Of a stretch of 16,395 nt of DNA, positions 14,259 through 16,395 are shown in pieces. Position 1 is the stretch's first letter; each line of letters starts with the position of its first letter. The stretch is from SYAC01 sp046048055 (GTDB lineage: Bacteria; Planctomycetota; Phycisphaerae; Phycisphaerales; SM1A02). Under the pieces are notes generated by a model that saw only the letters and a program-made list of their open reading frames with translations, did not search any database and was not told the origin of the DNA. Made by a program: the position numbers and the translations under genes. The DNA lies in NCBI GenBank assembly GCA_046048055.1, contig JBJOGW010000072.1, positions 1 to 16,395 of the forward strand. Direction: 5' to 3'.

Positions 14259-15814
14259 GCAGGCTCCCTGCTCCCGCTCACCCGTCCGTCCACGGACAGC
14301 CCGCGATCCCGAAGCGCCGACCACGCTGCCGTGACGCCGCTCATGAGCACCATGGGCACGCCGGGACCTGGATTGGCGCTTCCGCCCGCCAGGTAGAGGT
14401 TGCGGACCACGCGGCTCCGATTGGCAGGCTTGAAGCCGCCATGCAAGCGACCGTGACTGGCCAATCCGTAGATGGCACCACCTTCGGCGTTGTACATGCG
14501 GCCGATGAGCTCCGGCGACAGGTGCCGCTCCACCACGATGTGCCGCTCGATGTCCTCCATGCCGAATCGCCGCAGCTTGTCCAGGATCACCGGCCGGTAC
14601 TGCTCCAGCAGGCCGCCGGGTCCTTCCCAGCGCTGGCCCGGACGCTGCCACGGCGTGTGGATGAGCGCGTAGAACGCCTCGCCGCCCACCGGCGCCTGGG
14701 CCGGGTCCGTGCGACTGGGCACGCAGAGATAGATGGTCGGATCCCGCGCGGGGATGCCACGGGCGTAGATGTCGTCGAACTCGGCCATGGAGTCGCGGCT
14801 GAAGAGAAAGTTGTGATGCAGCAGATGGTCGTACTGGCGGTCCAGGCCCAGGTACAGCACCACGCCGCTGCAGGCGGGGGTCCAGCGACTGCCGATCGAT
14901 CGCTGCTCGCGCAGGCTGGCGCCGTCGCCGAGCAGATCGCGGTAGGTGCGCTGCACGTCGCAGTTGCTCACCACCACCTCCGCGTCCACGCGCCGCCCGT
15001 CCTCCAGTTCCACGCCCGTCGCCACGCCATCACGCTGCAGGATGCGCCGCACGCCCACGCCCGTGATCAGCTCGGCGTGCTCCTCGCGCAGCACCCGCTC
15101 CAGGGCCCGGGCCACCTGCCGCGTGCCACCCATGCTGTACCAGCAGCCGTGATCCACCTGCGCGGCCGCGATCAGGCCCAGGATGGCCGGCGCCAGGAAT
15201 GGGCTGGACCCGACGTACTGCAGGAAGTGCTCGCTCAACTGTCGAAGGTGCGGCTCGGCGATCCACTTGTGGGCCGTGCGTCCCACGGTGCTGTGCATGC
15301 GCATGGCAGCCACATCGCGCAGCAGTCCGGGGTCACCGGTGGGTGGACGCCGCATCAGGTCGAGCATCCCGCCCAGATCCTTGTAGAAGAAGACCTTCTC
15401 GCTGAGGCGGTACATGCGGCGGCTCCAGTCCACGAAGCGCCTCCAGCCCTCGCCGCTGCCCATTCCCGGGAACTGACGATCCATGGACGCGGCCATGCGA
15501 TCCACGTTCTCGAGCAGGTCGATGCGGGTGCCGTCCTCGTACAGGCAGCGCCACTGCGGATCCAGTCGCACCAGGGTCAGGTAGTCCTCGGGTCGCCGAC
15601 CACCGCGCGCCAGGATTCCGCGAACCACCTGCGGAAGCGTCAGGATGGTGGGCCCCATGTCGAAGCGGTAGCCCATCTCGTCCAGCACGTTCATCTTGCC
15701 GCCCAGGTGCGGGTTGCGCTCGACCACCGTCACCTGCATGCCGCCGGTGCACAGCTCCGCCGCCGCCGCCAGGCCGGCCAACCCGCCGCCCACCACCACC
15801 GCGCGTGTGCTCAT
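14234..15814 (-). CDS. crtP: CrtI-family FAD enzyme, CrtP-like (4,4'-diaponeurosporene oxidase type)
   Basis: A 526-residue flavoprotein of the phytoene desaturase/amine oxidase family. The dinucleotide-binding motif VVVGGGLAGLAAAAE is at 6-20, E32 in VVER binds the FAD ribose, and LGGKMN then FDMGPTILTLP (51-61) follow. The C-terminal FAD motif NLYLAGGSANPGPGVPMVLMSG spans 472-493. Several internal segments agree better with CrtP than with CrtN as I remember them: YVGSS near the middle, CWYSMGG, LHHNFLFS, DPTIYL, QAPVGG and GGAIYG. CrtP oxidises the terminal methyl of 4,4'-diaponeurosporene to an aldehyde, the substrate for the aldehyde dehydrogenase upstream. The ATG at 15814 is chosen because GGAAGG lies 6 nt before it and it overlaps the aldH stop (ATGA); an ATG two codons earlier (15820) would touch the GGAAGG. 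A desaturase role or a bifunctional enzyme remains possible. Confidence 0.85.
   Translation of the reverse strand: MSTRAVVVGGGLAGLAAAAELCTGGMQVTVVERNPHLGGKMNVLDEMGYRFDMGPTILTLPQVVRGILARGGRRPEDYLTLVRLDPQWRCLYEDGTRIDLLENVDRMAASMDRQFPGMGSGEGWRRFVDWSRRMYRLSEKVFFYKDLGGMLDLMRRPPTGDPGLLRDVAAMRMHSTVGRTAHKWIAEPHLRQLSEHFLQYVGSSPFLAPAILGLIAAAQVDHGCWYSMGGTRQVARALERVLREEHAELITGVGVRRILQRDGVATGVELEDGRRVDAEVVVSNCDVQRTYRDLLGDGASLREQRSIGSRWTPACSGVVLYLGLDRQYDHLLHHNFLFSRDSMAEFDDIYARGIPARDPTIYLCVPSRTDPAQAPVGGEAFYALIHTPWQRPGQRWEGPGGLLEQYRPVILDKLRRFGMEDIERHIVVERHLSPELIGRMYNAEGGAIYGLASHGRLHGGFKPANRSRVVRNLYLAGGSANPGPGVPMVLMSGVTAAWSALRDRGLSVDGRVSGSREPAWTSSAAN
14264..14269 (-). promoter_or_regulatory. Ribosome binding site AGGGAG deciding the acyltransferase GTG start
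   Basis: AGGGAG on the minus strand is 5 nt before GTG 14258, inside the 3' end of the crtP-like gene. It is the best Shine-Dalgarno match near this junction and supports the overlapping start over the GTG at 14228. Confidence 0.5.
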
Positions 15815-16395
15815 CGACATCCTTCCATTTCCGCGGCCTCGGGCCGCCTGGGATCCGCCATGTCCAAGCCCGGCTCCACCACCGGCTCCACCATGCCCGA
15901 GGGCGATCGGGCGCCGTGCCACCATCGCACGATCCGGTCCAGCCATGCCAGTTGTCCGCCCTCTGGCGCCCGGGCCGATGGCGTCCACCAGGCGGTGCGG
16001 CTCACCGTGACCGGGCGTGTCCAGGCCATCAGGCCCTCCTCCCCCCGCGAGGCACCCCAGCCGCTGGCGCCCTGCCCGGCGATCGGCACCGCCGGATGTC
16101 CCGTGGGGGTGACGCTCTCGTTGAAGGTGACCACCGAGGCACCCAGCGACGCCACGAACTCGGGATCTCGGGCCAGGGCATCCGTGGACGGGCCGCCATA
16201 CACACTCACCGAGAGCCGATGGCGCACCCGTGCGTGAAGGGCCCGCGCATGATCCAGGTCGTCCACAGGAACCACCGCCAAGAGCGGACCGAAGTGCTCG
16301 CCTCGGAAGAGCTCCGCCTCCGGCGGGCAGTCGAGCAAGGCCATCGGACGAAGCCAACCGTCGCATGCCGGCTCGAGCACGCCACTGGCACTGCG
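15811..16395 (-). CDS. aldH: Aldehyde dehydrogenase, C-terminal part (carotenoid-aldehyde dehydrogenase by context)
   Basis: The last 194 residues of an NAD(P)-dependent aldehyde dehydrogenase whose N-terminal part, including the catalytic cysteine, lies beyond the right edge. Visible family features are LFRGEHFGPLLAVV, the E-x-FGP segment that binds the cofactor region, then VVTFNESVTPTGHPAVPIAGQGASGWGASRGEEGL, which corresponds to the conserved PFGGxxxSGxG-like C-terminal region. After VSRTAWW comes a tail of about 70 residues, longer than usual after this motif, with a tryptophan-rich stretch (WLDRIVRWWHGARS). The gene overlaps the crtP-like start by ATGA and heads the visible operon, so the substrate is probably the C30 carotenoid aldehyde made by the CrtP-like enzyme, oxidised to the acid that CrtQ glycosylates. 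AldH is encoded away from crtOPQMN in S. aureus; here it is joined to the pathway. Confidence 0.82.
   Translation of the reverse strand, partial: RSASGVLEPACDGWLRPMALLDCPPEAELFRGEHFGPLLAVVPVDDLDHARALHARVRHRLSVSVYGGPSTDALARDPEFVASLGASVVTFNESVTPTGHPAVPIAGQGASGWGASRGEEGLMAWTRPVTVSRTAWWTPSARAPEGGQLAWLDRIVRWWHGARSPSGMVEPVVEPGLDMADPRRPEAAEMEGCR
15821..15826 (-). promoter_or_regulatory. Ribosome binding site GGAAGG for the crtP-like gene
   Basis: GGAAGG on the minus strand is followed by ATGTCG and then the ATG at 15814, a 6-nt spacing. It is directly adjacent to the alternative ATG at 15820, which it therefore cannot serve well, so it decides the start. Confidence 0.55.

Noticed and set aside
13907..16237. 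Very long plus-strand open frame opposite the crtP-like and acyltransferase genes
   Set aside because: It is antisense to genes with clear catalytic motifs. Its translation is rich in H, A, R and Q without domain structure, as expected from a G+C-rich complementary frame.
14234..16366. Possible fusion of extra N-terminal sequence to the crtP-like protein
   Set aside because: The frame stays open upstream of 15820, but that stretch lies in the aldehyde dehydrogenase gene in a different frame. The FAD motif and ribosome binding site place the true start at 15814.
1..16395. CRISPR arrays, tRNA/rRNA genes, insertion sequences, phage genes, riboswitches
   Set aside because: No regularly spaced repeats, transposase motifs or cloverleaf-like sequences were seen, and nearly every base lies in a protein gene.

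Overview
The window is dense, G+C-rich (about two-thirds by eye) bacterial chromosome with almost no intergenic space and ten or more genes that overlap or abut at start/stop codons. I see no tRNA, rRNA, CRISPR array, insertion sequence or phage gene. An AsmA-like envelope protein, a lipoprotein and a signal-peptide-bearing enzyme indicate a diderm bacterium. A staphyloxanthin-type carotenoid set in such a genome, together with leaderless-looking promoters, points to a planctomycete-like organism. That assignment is an inference, not proven by the sequence.

Left part: a minus-strand pair, a small one-helix membrane protein (551-805) and a pteridine-reductase-like SDR (554 down to the window edge), is divergent from a plus-strand operon. 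The 49-bp gap between them holds a 19-bp palindrome (832-850) and candidate -10 elements for both directions. The plus operon (855-7913) encodes a 1411-residue AsmA-like protein, a LOG-family phosphoribohydrolase-like protein, a lipoprotein of unknown function and phosphatidylserine synthase. Each junction is an ATGA overlap, so this looks like a translationally coupled, membrane-lipid-flavoured operon.

Middle part: trpB (7952-9163), with no trpA next to it, converges on a secreted or periplasmic endonuclease/exonuclease/phosphatase-family enzyme (9173-10327, minus). That gene is divergent from an MsbA-type ABC exporter (10368-12317, plus). These three starts share one arrangement: a TAnnnT hexamer exactly 6 nt before the ATG, as expected for leaderless transcripts.

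Right part: a tightly overlapped minus-strand operon runs from the window edge to 12319: aldehyde dehydrogenase (partial), CrtP-like carotenoid oxidase/desaturase, PlsC-like acyltransferase and CrtQ-like glycosyltransferase. Together these are the late steps that turn a C30 carotenoid end group into an acid, glycosylate it and acylate the sugar, as in staphyloxanthin. The acyl step appears to use a PlsC-fold enzyme rather than the S. aureus CrtO type. The early genes (squalene/diapophytoene synthesis, first desaturase) are not in the window. This cluster is the most notable system here.
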